A DNA stretch of 64,000 nt from Ensifer adhaerens (lineage in GTDB: Bacteria; Pseudomonadota; Alphaproteobacteria; Rhizobiales; Rhizobiaceae): contig NZ_CP083349.1 in assembly GCF_020035535.1 (NCBI RefSeq), positions 2,852,001 to 2,916,000 of the forward strand. Reading direction: 5' to 3'. Of the stretch, positions 36,363 through 44,667 are shown piece by piece. Position 1 is the stretch's first letter, and every line of letters starts with the position of its first letter. The translations under genes and the position numbers were made by a program. Below the pieces are notes generated by a model. The model did not search any database and was not told where the DNA came from. It was given only the letters and a program-made list of their open reading frames with translations.

Positions 36363-37244
36363 TCAGGCCCTCTCGATCTTCAGCCAGCGAGCGCAGGCGA
36401 GATAGGCGACGGTGACGGCGAGCATCAGCACGATCGACAGCGCCGCTGCCATCGGGAAATCCGCCCGGCGCCCGAGCTGCAGCATGATGATCTGCGGCAG
36501 CACCAGCTCGTTGTTGCCGCCGAGGATCTGCGGCGTGACATAGTCGCCGATACAGAGCACGAAGGTAAGGAAGGCGCCGGTCATGATACCGGGCAGCGTC
36601 AAGGGCAGCACCACATGCCAGAAGGTCTGGAAGGCATTGGCGCCGAGGTCTGATGCCGCGCGGCGGTAGTTTGGCGAAAGCTGGATCAGGTTGGAATAGA
36701 TCGTCAGCGTCAAAAGCATGACGAAGAAGTGCACGAAACCGATGACCGTCGCCGTGCGCGTGCTCGCCAGCTCCAGCGGCTCGGAGATAAGGCCGATGCT
36801 CATGAATGTCTGGTTGATCACGCCGTTCTTCGACAGCACCAACAGCCAGGAATAGGAGCGCACCACATAGGAGGTCCAGAACGGCAGGATCGCCAGGATG
36901 AGCGCCATGCGCTGCAGCCGCTTCGGCACGCGCTCGGCGATGATCCAGGCGAGCGGATAGGCGAGCAGCACCGAGATCACCGTGACGATGACGGTGATTT
37001 CGAGCGAGTTGACGAGCCCCCGGAACAGCGCGTTTTCGGAGAAGAAGCGGACGTAGTTGTCGAAGTTCCAGGCATGGACGATGTCCCGCCCTTCTCGCTT
37101 CCAGAGGCTCATCGCCGCCATGAAGGCGAAGGGCACGACGAAGAAGGCGATGGTCCATAGAAGCGCCGGAGCAACGAAGCCCCAGGCCTTGCGCCGGTCG
37201 GCGTCTTCGAGCGCTGTCGCTGATGTCAAAGCGGTGTCGGCCAT
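36363..37244 (-). CDS. ABC transporter permease (PotB-like), intact
   Basis: 293-residue permease that looks full length, with about six hydrophobic helices and the EAA loop [27 protein letters not shown]. It lies between the receptor gene and the truncated permease gene. Because the partner permease and the ATPase are broken, it is probably an orphan in decay, unless it pairs with subunits encoded elsewhere. Confidence 0.88.
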   Translation of the reverse strand: MADTALTSATALEDADRRKAWGFVAPALLWTIAFFVVPFAFMAAMSLWKREGRDIVHAWNFDNYVRFFSENALFRGLVNSLEITVIVTVISVLLAYPLAWIIAERVPKRLQRMALILAILPFWTSYVVRSYSWLLVLSKNGVINQTFMSIGLISEPLELASTRTATVIGFVHFFVMLLTLTIYSNLIQLSPNYRRAASDLGANAFQTFWHVVLPLTLPGIMTGAFLTFVLCIGDYVTPQILGGNNELVLPQIIMLQLGRRADFPMAAALSIVLMLAVTVAYLACARWLKIERA

Positions 37245-37320
37245 TACCGTTCCAGATCAAAGGATTTCGGCGAGCGAAGAAGAAGGGCGAGCGCGACACG
37301 CATCGCGCCCGCTGCTTTCA

Positions 37321-38418
37321 TTACTGCTGCAGCATTTCCGTCCAGGCGTCCTGGAACTGCTGGTCGAGTTCGGACGACGGGATCGGGTAAAGCTGGGTCT
37401 TCTTCAGGTATTCCGCCTGCTGGTCGAAGCGCAGCGCCGCCTTCTGCTGGTCGGTCAGATGCTCGCCCGCCTTGGCATTGGCCGGCATCGCCCAGTAGCA
37501 GGACGACGTCGCAAGCCGCGCCTGCCCCTCCGGGCTGACGATGTACTGCACGAACTTCAGCGCCAGGTCCTGCTTGGTCGAATCCTTCATGACGCCGATC
37601 GATTGTGCCCAGCGCACGGCGCCCTGCTCGGGGATGGTCCAGTCGAGGTTCGGCTTGTCGGCCGAGAGAACCGCGGTGATCCATTCACCGCCGCCGACGA
37701 GAATGTCGACTTCGCCGGTGGCAAGTGCGGTCTGCGAGGAGACGACGTCGCTCACCTGCTTGGAGACCGCGCGCATCGCCGCAAGCTTTTCCTTGATCGC
37801 CGGCATGTCGGTTTCGCTGAGCTCGGCAGTCTTCTTGCCGAGGCCAAGCCCGACGAGGCCGATCATCGGCAGGTAATAGTCATAGAGCGCGATGCGGCCC
37901 TTGTACTTGTCCGACCAGATGATCGACAGGTCCTGCATGTCCTTCGGGTCGACCTTGGTCTTGTCGTAGGAGATCGTGTTGTAACCAAACTTCTCGGTGA
38001 CGGCGTAGATCTTGCCGTCCTTGGTGTTGTTCGCCTCCATGCGCACTTCCGGGAAGATGTCGGCGGTCGGCAATGCGTCGGCCGGCATTTCGGCGAGGAG
38101 ATCGAGATCGATCGCCCGGTGCACGTCGACACCGTCGATGACGAGTACGTCCCAGTCTCCCGGCTGCGACTGGTCGAGGATCGAGAGCCCGGCCCCGGTG
38201 CCCTCATAGACCTTGACGTTCACCTTCACGTCGTTGGCCTTCTCGAACGGTTCGAGAAGCGCCGGATCGGTGTGGTCGCACCAGACGAGCGCATTGAGCT
38301 CCTCCTGCGCAAAGACGGGCGCCGGTGCGGCAACCGTCGACAGCGCAGCAATCGCGATTGCGGCCGTGGAAGAGAAAAAACGGCGCAGGCGCGCACCGTC
38401 ACGAACTGACTGCATCAT
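37321..38418 (-). CDS. ABC transporter substrate-binding protein (PotD-like)
   Basis: 365-residue periplasmic receptor. The start at 38418 has AGAGGG about 7 nt upstream; the N-terminus is a long basic signal peptide (to about AQ near residue 38) followed by ELNALVWCDHTDPALLEPFE, typical of spermidine/putrescine-type receptors. It is the first gene of the broken transporter operon and is divergent from a TetR gene. The gene itself looks intact, so a receptor may be made without a working transporter. Confidence 0.88.
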   Translation of the reverse strand: MMQSVRDGARLRRFFSSTAAIAIAALSTVAAPAPVFAQEELNALVWCDHTDPALLEPFEKANDVKVNVKVYEGTGAGLSILDQSQPGDWDVLVIDGVDVHRAIDLDLLAEMPADALPTADIFPEVRMEANNTKDGKIYAVTEKFGYNTISYDKTKVDPKDMQDLSIIWSDKYKGRIALYDYYLPMIGLVGLGLGKKTAELSETDMPAIKEKLAAMRAVSKQVSDVVSSQTALATGEVDILVGGGEWITAVLSADKPNLDWTIPEQGAVRWAQSIGVMKDSTKQDLALKFVQYIVSPEGQARLATSSCYWAMPANAKAGEHLTDQQKAALRFDQQAEYLKKTQLYPIPSSELDQQFQDAWTEMLQQ

Positions 38419-38470
38419 GCTGTTGCCCTCTTGTTTTGACGCTCGTTTCGGCGTCTTCAAAAAAAGATTG

Positions 38471-38482
38471 AATGAATTCATT
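38471..38482. promoter_or_regulatory. Palindrome in divergent receptor/tetR region
   Basis: AATGAATTCATT is a perfect 12-bp palindrome in the 116-bp gap between the PotD-like receptor gene and the TetR gene. A related half-site, AATTCAT, recurs at about 38509. The position suits a TetR operator controlling both genes; this is inference. Confidence 0.5.
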
Positions 38483-38534
38483 TTTTAAGTCAATCTCAAT
38501 TTTGAACCAATTCATAATTCGGGGAAACACTGGA

Positions 38535-39152
38535 ATGACGGGACTGCGCGCACGGCAAAAGGCCGATCGCAACAGGCGAATTCTCGACGCCGCCGCCGCG
38601 CTCTTTCGCGAAGTCGGCTATGACAGCGCGCGCATCGAGGACATCGCCGAGCGCGCCGAGATTTCGGTCGGAACCTTCTACAATTACTATGAAAACAAGG
38701 GCGACATCCTGCTCGCGACCGTCTCGATGGAAGTCGAAGAGGTGCTCGCGGGCGGCGGATCGATCGTCGACAACCCACCGGCATCCGTGATGGGCGCCCT
38801 GGATGCCCTGATCGGCGAATATTACGACCACTCGCTCTACTATCTCAGCAAGGAAATGTGGCGGACAGCGATGGCGATCGCCATCCAGCAGCCGGAGAGC
38901 CCTTTCAGCAAGCGCTACACGGACCTTGATCGCCGGCTCTGCGCGCAGGTTTCAACGCTGATCCGCAAGCTGCAGGCCAAGAGAGTCGTCGCGCTTGATG
39001 TCGATGCAGAGGCGGTCGGCGAGATGTTCTTCAACAATCTCAACATGATGTTCACCGAGTTCGCCAAGCGCGAAACCATGACGCTCGACGATCTCAAGGC
39101 CCGGGTCTCACGCCAGAACCGCCCGCTTGCGACGTTGATCGCAGCACGCTGA
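38535..39152 (+). CDS. TetR-family regulator
   Basis: 205-residue repressor with the N-terminal helix-turn-helix RILDAAAALFREVGYDSARIEDIAERAEISVGTFYNYYENK and a helical ligand-binding domain. The start at 38535 was chosen with GGGGA about 9 nt upstream; an earlier ATG would run into the operator region. It is divergent from the PotD-like receptor gene and upstream of an NTF2-like gene, both likely targets. The ligand is unknown. Confidence 0.9.
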   Translation: MTGLRARQKADRNRRILDAAAALFREVGYDSARIEDIAERAEISVGTFYNYYENKGDILLATVSMEVEEVLAGGGSIVDNPPASVMGALDALIGEYYDHSLYYLSKEMWRTAMAIAIQQPESPFSKRYTDLDRRLCAQVSTLIRKLQAKRVVALDVDAEAVGEMFFNNLNMMFTEFAKRETMTLDDLKARVSRQNRPLATLIAAR

Positions 39153-39196
39153 CCATCACCAAAAATAAGCCGCGTTCGGCAAAAAGAGGGAACCCG

Positions 39197-39589
39197 ATGT
39201 CAGATCTCGAACAGGCGGTGCTTGTAGCCGCCGACCGGCTTGTCGCCGCCTTTGCCCGGCACGATCGCGCCGCCTACTTCTCGGCCTTTGCGCCCAATGC
39301 CACCTTCATCTTCCATACGCTCGACCGGCCGCTGAAGAGCCGGGCCGAGTACGAGGCGGAGTGGTCGCTTTGGGAAGAACGGGACGGTTTTCGCGTGCAC
39401 GCCTGCCGTTCGAGCGAGCGGAATGTTCAAAGGATGGGTGATATCGCCGTCTTCACCCACCGCGTCGAAACCGAACTGGAGTTCAACGGAGAGCCGACGA
39501 TCGCGGACGAGCGGGAAACGATCGTGTTCGAGCGGACATCGTCGGGAGAGTGGCTCGCCGTGCACGAGCATCTGTCACGGCAGAGCTGA
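39197..39589 (+). CDS. SnoaL/NTF2-like small protein
   Basis: 130-residue cone-shaped-fold protein of the nuclear-transport-factor-2/SnoaL group (VAAFARHDRAAYFSAFAPNATFIFHTL; GEWLAVHEHLS). Members act as small isomerases or hydrolases or as ligand-binding domains. It follows the TetR gene by 44 bp with AGAGGGAA upstream, so it is probably co-transcribed. The function is unknown. Confidence 0.85.
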   Translation: MSDLEQAVLVAADRLVAAFARHDRAAYFSAFAPNATFIFHTLDRPLKSRAEYEAEWSLWEERDGFRVHACRSSERNVQRMGDIAVFTHRVETELEFNGEPTIADERETIVFERTSSGEWLAVHEHLSRQS

Positions 39590-39597
39590 GGCTGGCC

Positions 39598-39747
39598 TCA
39601 GAAGGCGCCGACAACGACGGCGCTGACGAAGGAAAAGGCGGCAACGATGGCGATTGCGTGCGGGACCAGATGAACGTGTGAGCGGCGTTGCGGTGCCGTC
39701 CCGTAGATTGAATAGCGGGACTGGATCATCGGTTTCGCAGCGTTCAT
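39598..39747 (-). CDS. Small membrane protein, 49 residues
   Basis: A short gene convergent with the NTF2-like gene. It reads MNAAKPMIQSRYSIYGTAP, a short basic stretch, then one hydrophobic helix (AIAIVAAFSFVSAVVVGAF) at the extreme C-terminus. GGAG lies 7 nt before the ATG. The basic-then-hydrophobic layout suggests a single-pass, tail-anchored inner-membrane protein. I do not recognise a named family. Support is the good ribosome site and the coherent membrane helix. Confidence 0.65.
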   Translation of the reverse strand: MNAAKPMIQSRYSIYGTAPQRRSHVHLVPHAIAIVAAFSFVSAVVVGAF

Positions 39748-39882
39748 CGCGTCTCTCCGTTCCTGCGAGGGGCATCAGCCCATCGACTATCCTGTTCTCC
39801 TATATTCTCCATTGAGTTTGTAGATATTATTTTCCGCAAATTGCACAGATCGTAAAAAAATCAGTTCAGCGGGCGGACGCCA

Positions 39883-40797
39883 TCAATGCCGGTTGCGGTT
39901 GCGCTCCTTCAGATGCTTCGACCAGCTCTCGCTGAACCACGGCGTCAGCAGCGAAACGTCGGATGCGCGGTGCGAGCGCGTCAACGCGCTGTCCGCTTCG
40001 ACGCAGGTCCAGACCGTAAACGCGGTCAGCTCATGCTTGCCGAACGTCTGAATCAGCGGAATGTCTGCCGCATCGCGACCCCGGGCAACGGCGATGCGGC
40101 CAGCCCGCCGTTGGTTGTTCTTGGCGTCGAAGGTGTGCCACCGGTCGCCGAGGAAGACTTCGAACCAGGCGTTGAAATCCATCGGCGCCGGATTTTCGCT
40201 TTTCGGAACGTCGGCCATGTAGCCGTTCACATAGCGCGCCGGCATGTTCATGCAGCGGCAGAAGGTTATGGCGAGATGGGCATAGTCGCGGCTGACGCCG
40301 ACGCGATCCTCATGAGCCTCGAGCGCCGTGCGCATCGCCTGGGCATAGCCATAGCTGAAGACCAGTCGCTCGTGCACATAGTCCGAGATTGCCTGAACGC
40401 GATCCCATCCGGCCGGCACATCGCCGAAGAGCCGCCAGGCGAGCGCGCCCAGCCGGTCCGTTTCGCAGTAACGGCTGGCGGCAAGGTAGGGTAGCCACGC
40501 TGCCGGCAGATTTTCGACAGGGACCGCTCCCGCCAGGGGATCGGAGGCATCGAGCTTGCCGTCGTCCTCGATAACGGCATCGTAGGAGAGCTTGAAGTCG
40601 CCTTCCGGCGCCGTCATCCGCAGGCAGGTGTTGCCGTGCGGATCGGTGATCTGTTCCATCCTCACCAGCGGCATGGACAGCGGGCCATGCTCGCGACAAA
40701 GCGCACCCCGTCGCTCCGGCACGACGGAAAGGTAGGTCATCATCGGAGTCGGCTGCGGACAACGAATGCCGATTTCATAGCCAAAACGCACGAACAT
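39883..40797 (-). CDS. Transglutaminase-like protein lacking the usual catalytic Cys
   Basis: 304 residues with a transglutaminase/protease-like fold of the bacterial type with an N-terminal beta region and a core near 120-260. The start at 40797 (MFVRFGYEIG) has GGAGG 6 nt upstream and matches the family start. At the position where relatives have GVCRDxAHL, this protein has GVSRDYAHL, with Ser169 encoded by AGC. The region MDFNAWFEVFLGDRWHTFDAKN carries the downstream acid. The usual thiol chemistry is therefore not expected. It stands alone between puuB and the 49-residue gene. Confidence 0.8.
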   Translation of the reverse strand: MFVRFGYEIGIRCPQPTPMMTYLSVVPERRGALCREHGPLSMPLVRMEQITDPHGNTCLRMTAPEGDFKLSYDAVIEDDGKLDASDPLAGAVPVENLPAAWLPYLAASRYCETDRLGALAWRLFGDVPAGWDRVQAISDYVHERLVFSYGYAQAMRTALEAHEDRVGVSRDYAHLAITFCRCMNMPARYVNGYMADVPKSENPAPMDFNAWFEVFLGDRWHTFDAKNNQRRAGRIAVARGRDAADIPLIQTFGKHELTAFTVWTCVEADSALTRSHRASDVSLLTPWFSESWSKHLKERNRNRH

Positions 40798-41075
40798 CTC
40801 AGACCTCCAAGATCGATGGGGAACGGTCGGCTCCCCCTCTGCCCTGCCCGCCCAGAAAACGCAGGCCTTCCTTGGTATCCGTATGCGAAGGGAACCGCGC
40901 AGGCGGCCCTCAGATGCAAGCAAATGCATGCAGGCTGCGCCCTTCGGCGGGCGCGCCGATGTTGATGGGCCGATACTAGCGCATCAGGCAACTGGACGGT
41001 ATCGCGTCAGGCGCGAAAACGACGCTCTGCCCACGCGCGACACGGTCCTTGCGGCAGACGATAGTGGCCGACCGC

Positions 41076-42386
41076 CTATAGCCCGACGGCATCCTTGAAC
41101 TGGTACCACCAGGAGCCGATCGTCGAATATTGCGCACGGAACATGCGCCCGCCCGGGAACGGATACCAGGGCAGTTTCTCGAAGACGTCGTAACGCGTGG
41201 TGTCACCATCGATCGCCTCGGCGAGCGTGCGGCCGAAGAGATGCGAGCCGGTGACGCCGTGGCCGCTGTAGCCGTGGGCAAAATAGGTATTGGAGCCGAT
41301 GCGGCCCATCTGCGGCACGCGGGTGAAGGAGAGCGCAAAATTGCCGCTCCAGGCATAGTCTATCTTCACGCCCTTGAGTTCTGGGAACACCTTTTCGAGA
41401 TTGGGCTTGAGCTTGGCGACCACATCGGCCGGGTCGGTACCGCCATAAACGGTGCCGCCGCCGAAGATCATGCGCTTGTCGGCGGACAGGCGGAAATAAT
41501 CGAGGATGTAGCGCACGTCCTCAACGCACATGTCGCTGGGGATCAGCGATTGGGCAAGTTCTTCGCCAAGCGGCGCCGTGGTGATCATCTGAGTCGAGAC
41601 CGGCATGACGCGCGAAACGAGCTTCGGCACCGCGTCGCCGAGATAGGCATTGCCGCAGAGCACGACGATGCGCGCCGAGACTTCGCCACCTTCGGTGTAG
41701 ACCGTCGGCCGCGCCGCTTCGTGGTCGACCCGTGTCACCGGCGACTGTTCGTAGATCGTGCCGCCGATGCTTTCGAAAGCGCGCGCCTCGCCCAGCACCA
41801 GATTGAGCGGATGCATGTGGCCGCCGGTCGTATCGAGCATGCCACCGCAATAGGCGTCCGACTTGACGAGCTTGCCGAGCGCGTCGCGGTCGAGAAGCTG
41901 GTGATCGTCCATGCCATATTTGCGCCAGAGCGCCTGCTTGGCTTCGAGCTCCTTCATATGCGCCGGGGTATAGGCGGCGTAGATATTGCCCGGCTTCAGG
42001 TCGCACTCGATCTGGTACTGGCTGACGAGGCGACGAATGATCTTGCCGCCTTCCTGCACCAGCCCGCCGACGAAACGCGCCGCGTCCTCGCCGTAGCGGC
42101 GCTGGATCGTCGCGAGACTGGCGTTGAGGCCGTTGACGACCTGGCCGCCATTGCGGCCCGAAGCGCCCCAGCCGACCTGAGCCCCTTCGATGACGACGAC
42201 CTTGTAGCCTTTTTCCGCAAGGTGGATCGCCGTCGACAGGCCGGAATAGCCGGCACCGACGACGCAGATATCGGTCTCGACCCGGCCCTGAAGCCGGACC
42301 GGCGTGCGGACGATGTTGCGGGACGCGGCATAGTAGCTGGTCGGGTAGCTGCCGTCGCCGGCATAGGATTTCTGTTTCGTAAGCAT
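41076..42386 (-). CDS. puuB: Gamma-glutamylputrescine oxidase-like FAD oxidoreductase
   Basis: 436-residue DAO-family flavoenzyme with FAD motif CVVGAGYSGLSTAIHLAEKG, GWGASGRNGGQV and a C-terminal GYSGHGVTGSHLFG segment typical of PuuB. It would oxidise gamma-glutamylputrescine to the aldehyde, giving ammonia and H2O2. The start at 42386 overlaps the puuA stop by one base (TGATG), so the two genes are coupled. The assignment rests on the family plus the glutamine-synthetase-like partner. Confidence 0.85.
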   Translation of the reverse strand: MLTKQKSYAGDGSYPTSYYAASRNIVRTPVRLQGRVETDICVVGAGYSGLSTAIHLAEKGYKVVVIEGAQVGWGASGRNGGQVVNGLNASLATIQRRYGEDAARFVGGLVQEGGKIIRRLVSQYQIECDLKPGNIYAAYTPAHMKELEAKQALWRKYGMDDHQLLDRDALGKLVKSDAYCGGMLDTTGGHMHPLNLVLGEARAFESIGGTIYEQSPVTRVDHEAARPTVYTEGGEVSARIVVLCGNAYLGDAVPKLVSRVMPVSTQMITTAPLGEELAQSLIPSDMCVEDVRYILDYFRLSADKRMIFGGGTVYGGTDPADVVAKLKPNLEKVFPELKGVKIDYAWSGNFALSFTRVPQMGRIGSNTYFAHGYSGHGVTGSHLFGRTLAEAIDGDTTRYDVFEKLPWYPFPGGRMFRAQYSTIGSWWYQFKDAVGL

Positions 42387-43753
42387 CAGACGATTTCCAG
42401 ATAGGCGCTGAATTCGTAGTCCGTGACCTGCTCGGCAAAGCCTGCGATTTCCTGGCGTTTGCAGGCGATCAGCATCGAGCGCAGTACGGGATCGAAAATC
42501 TCGGCGGCAATCGGTCCGGCCTCGAAGGTATCGACCGCTTGCCCCCAATCCGAGGGAATTTTGGGCAATTTCTCCGCTGCATAGGCCCGCCCAGAAACCG
42601 GCGCCGGCGGCTTCCACTTGTTGCGGATGCCGACGAGTGCTGCGCCAAGGATCGCGGCGACGACGAGATAGGGATTGGCATCTGCGCCTGCGACACGATG
42701 CTCGATGCGGCGCGCATTGGGGTTGCCGCCGGGGATACGGATTGCCGAGGTGCGGTTCTCATAACCCCAGCAGACGGCGGTCGGCGCGTGCGTATCGGGA
42801 CGCAGCCGCCGGTAGGAATTGAAATGCGGGGCAAAGAGCAGCGTCGTCTCGGCCATGCCGCGGAGCAGTCCGGCGACAGCGTTCTTCAGGATAGGCGATC
42901 CTTCGTCACTGCCATCGTTGAAGACGTTGTTGCCCTCTTCGTCGAGCAGGCTGAAATGGATGTGCAGGCCATTGCCAGAGCGGGTGCCATAGGGCTTCGC
43001 CATGAAGGTCGCGGCAAGGCCATGCTTGCGCGCCACGCCCTTGACGATGCGCTTGAAGAAGATCGCGTCATCGGCCGCTTTCAGCGGATCGTCGGTGTGC
43101 AAGAGGTTTATCTCGAACTGGCCGATGCCGTTTTCGGCAATTGCCGCATCCGCCGGCACGTTCTGCCGGGCGCATTCCTTGTAGACGTCGGAGAAGAACT
43201 CACCGAAATCGTCGAGCTCGTCGATGGACAGGATCGCATCGGAATCGAGCCGCTTGCCGGTATAGGGTGAGATCGGCGGCACCGCGCTGTCAGGCTCCGG
43301 ATCGATCAGGTAGAACTCCAGCTCCGTCGCGACGACGGGGCGAAGGCCGAGCTCCTTGTACTCACGCACGATGGCTGCCAGCGCCTGGCGCGGATCGGCG
43401 AGGAACGGCTTACCGTCTTCGAGCTGCAGCCAGAGCGGCACCAGCGCGCTCGGCCGCGAGGTCCAGTTGACCGGCAATGCGCCGCGGCCGGTGACGCCGC
43501 AGATGCCGTCACGGTCGCCGCTCGCAAATACCTGCTCGCTGTTGATGATATCCTCGCCCCACACGTCGACGCCGACGATGGACAACGGCATGCGGATGCC
43601 ACCGCCGAGCACCTTTGCGGCCTGTTCCACCGGCACGCGTTTCCCCCGCATGATGCCATTGAGGTCGCAGACCACGGCCTGAATGCTTTCGATCGGCCCG
43701 TTCTGCTCGAGCCATGCCTTGAATGCGCTGGGATCTTCCGCGTCGAGCGACAT
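42386..43753 (-). CDS. puuA: Gamma-glutamylputrescine synthetase (glutamine synthetase family)
   Basis: 455-residue glutamine-synthetase-like ligase. Metal- and ATP-binding motifs are present: VATELEFYL, GNGLHIHFSL, ENRTSAIRIPGG and RIEHRVAGADANPYL. The first domain begins IESIQAVVCDLNGIMRGKRVP, as in PuuA/FluG-type enzymes rather than GlnA; no adenylylation-site motif of GlnA was recognised. It joins glutamate to putrescine in the first step of the Puu pathway. It is divergent from a GntR gene with a TGTGATCACA palindrome between. Confidence 0.87.
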   Translation of the reverse strand: MSLDAEDPSAFKAWLEQNGPIESIQAVVCDLNGIMRGKRVPVEQAAKVLGGGIRMPLSIVGVDVWGEDIINSEQVFASGDRDGICGVTGRGALPVNWTSRPSALVPLWLQLEDGKPFLADPRQALAAIVREYKELGLRPVVATELEFYLIDPEPDSAVPPISPYTGKRLDSDAILSIDELDDFGEFFSDVYKECARQNVPADAAIAENGIGQFEINLLHTDDPLKAADDAIFFKRIVKGVARKHGLAATFMAKPYGTRSGNGLHIHFSLLDEEGNNVFNDGSDEGSPILKNAVAGLLRGMAETTLLFAPHFNSYRRLRPDTHAPTAVCWGYENRTSAIRIPGGNPNARRIEHRVAGADANPYLVVAAILGAALVGIRNKWKPPAPVSGRAYAAEKLPKIPSDWGQAVDTFEAGPIAAEIFDPVLRSMLIACKRQEIAGFAEQVTDYEFSAYLEIV

Positions 43754-43769
43754 ATCGCAAATCTCTTTT

Positions 43770-43779
43770 TGTGATCACA
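43770..43779. promoter_or_regulatory. Palindrome upstream of puuA-like operon
   Basis: TGTGATCACA is a perfect 10-bp palindrome 17 bp before the puuA start, in the region shared with the divergent GntR gene. A TTGACA hexamer is at 43791-43796. The position suits an operator for the GntR regulator. It lacks the 6-nt spacer of a CRP site. Confidence 0.45.
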
Positions 43780-43859
43780 TTTTCAGATTGTTGACATAAT
43801 TCAGGAATTGGAGTCAAGCATGAGCGATGCTATCAGGCGTTTGACGTAGAGCGGCATGC

Positions 43860-43897
43860 AGGAAAGTGAATGCGGGTCTCCGCCCGCATCGCACTCG
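43860..43897. repeat. Short palindromic intergenic repeat, copy 2
   Basis: ATGCGGG and CCCGCAT form a perfect 7-bp stem with a 6-nt loop, within AGGAAAGTGA...CATCGCACTCG. It matches the element at 54471 in core and flanks, and more loosely the one at 31087. It lies between the puuA and GntR genes. It also covers an ATG that would otherwise look like the GntR start. Confidence 0.6.
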
Positions 43898-43974
43898 TAA
43901 CGATAAGTAAGGATCGCAATGACCAGGGCCGAACAGACCCAGGATCATCGCAACGGGCAGAAGGACAGGCGCTC

Positions 43975-44667
43975 TTGAAACCCCTTGTTTTGCCGCCACT
44001 TGCGCGACCCGACGGCATGACCACCCATGACTATGCATTCCACCGTCTGCGACAGGCGATCATGGTCGGCGCGTTCCGCCCCGGCACCTCGGTCACTATC
44101 CGCGGCCTGGCCGAAGCGCTCGAAAGCAGCCCGACACCGGTGCGCGAGGCCCTGCGCCAACTGACCTCCATCGGCGCGCTGCAATTTCTGGAAAACCGCC
44201 GCATCGTCGTGCCGCACATCACGCCTGCCCGTTTCGAGGAACTGATCTCGCTGCGCATCGCACTCGAAAGCCATGCCGCGCGCCGCGCCGTCGCCCATCT
44301 TTCCGAGCGCCAGATTGAAAAGATCACGGCGATCGATGACAGCATCGAGACGGAGATCCGTGGAGGTGACAAGGTGGCGGCGTTGATCGCCAACCAGGCG
44401 TTCCACCGCATGATCTATACGGCCAACCCCGATCCGGTCGCCATGCCGCTGATCGAGAGCGTCTGGTTGCAACTCGGGCCTATTCTCGGCATCGCCATGG
44501 AACATGTCACCGAGCTCTATGTGGTGGATCGCCACCGCGAGGCGATCGAGGCACTGAGACGGCGCGATGAGCAGGCCGCCGCCGATGCGATCGCCGCCGA
44601 CATCCGGGAAGGCATCGGCGGCTTCGACCAGCAGGCGGTGGCGCGGCTGCTACGATTGGCCGCCTGA
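43975..44667 (+). CDS. GntR-family regulator (FCD/VanR group)
   Basis: A 230-residue regulator when started at the TTG at 43975, which has AAGGACAGG upstream; an ATG at 44017 is an alternative, and an upstream ATG inside the palindromic repeat is disfavoured. The winged helix (YAFHRLRQAIMVGAFRPGTSVTIRGLAEALESSPTPVREAL) is followed by an FCD domain with the metal-binding Asp/His pattern (LRIALESHAARRAV, HRMIY, DRHREAIEAL). It is divergent from puuA-puuB, its likely target. A matching FCD-type operator lies just after its stop codon. Confidence 0.88.
   Translation: MKPLVLPPLARPDGMTTHDYAFHRLRQAIMVGAFRPGTSVTIRGLAEALESSPTPVREALRQLTSIGALQFLENRRIVVPHITPARFEELISLRIALESHAARRAVAHLSERQIEKITAIDDSIETEIRGGDKVAALIANQAFHRMIYTANPDPVAMPLIESVWLQLGPILGIAMEHVTELYVVDRHREAIEALRRRDEQAAADAIAADIREGIGGFDQQAVARLLRLAA

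Noticed and set aside
43770..43779. CRP site at TGTGATCACA
   Set aside because: A CRP site needs TGTGA-N6-TCACA; here the halves are adjacent without a spacer, so it is listed only as a palindrome.
43870..43974. Upstream ATG at 43870 as start of the GntR gene
   Set aside because: It lies inside the palindromic repeat, and the first 35 codons from it show no family similarity; TTG 43975 with a purine-rich ribosome site is preferred.
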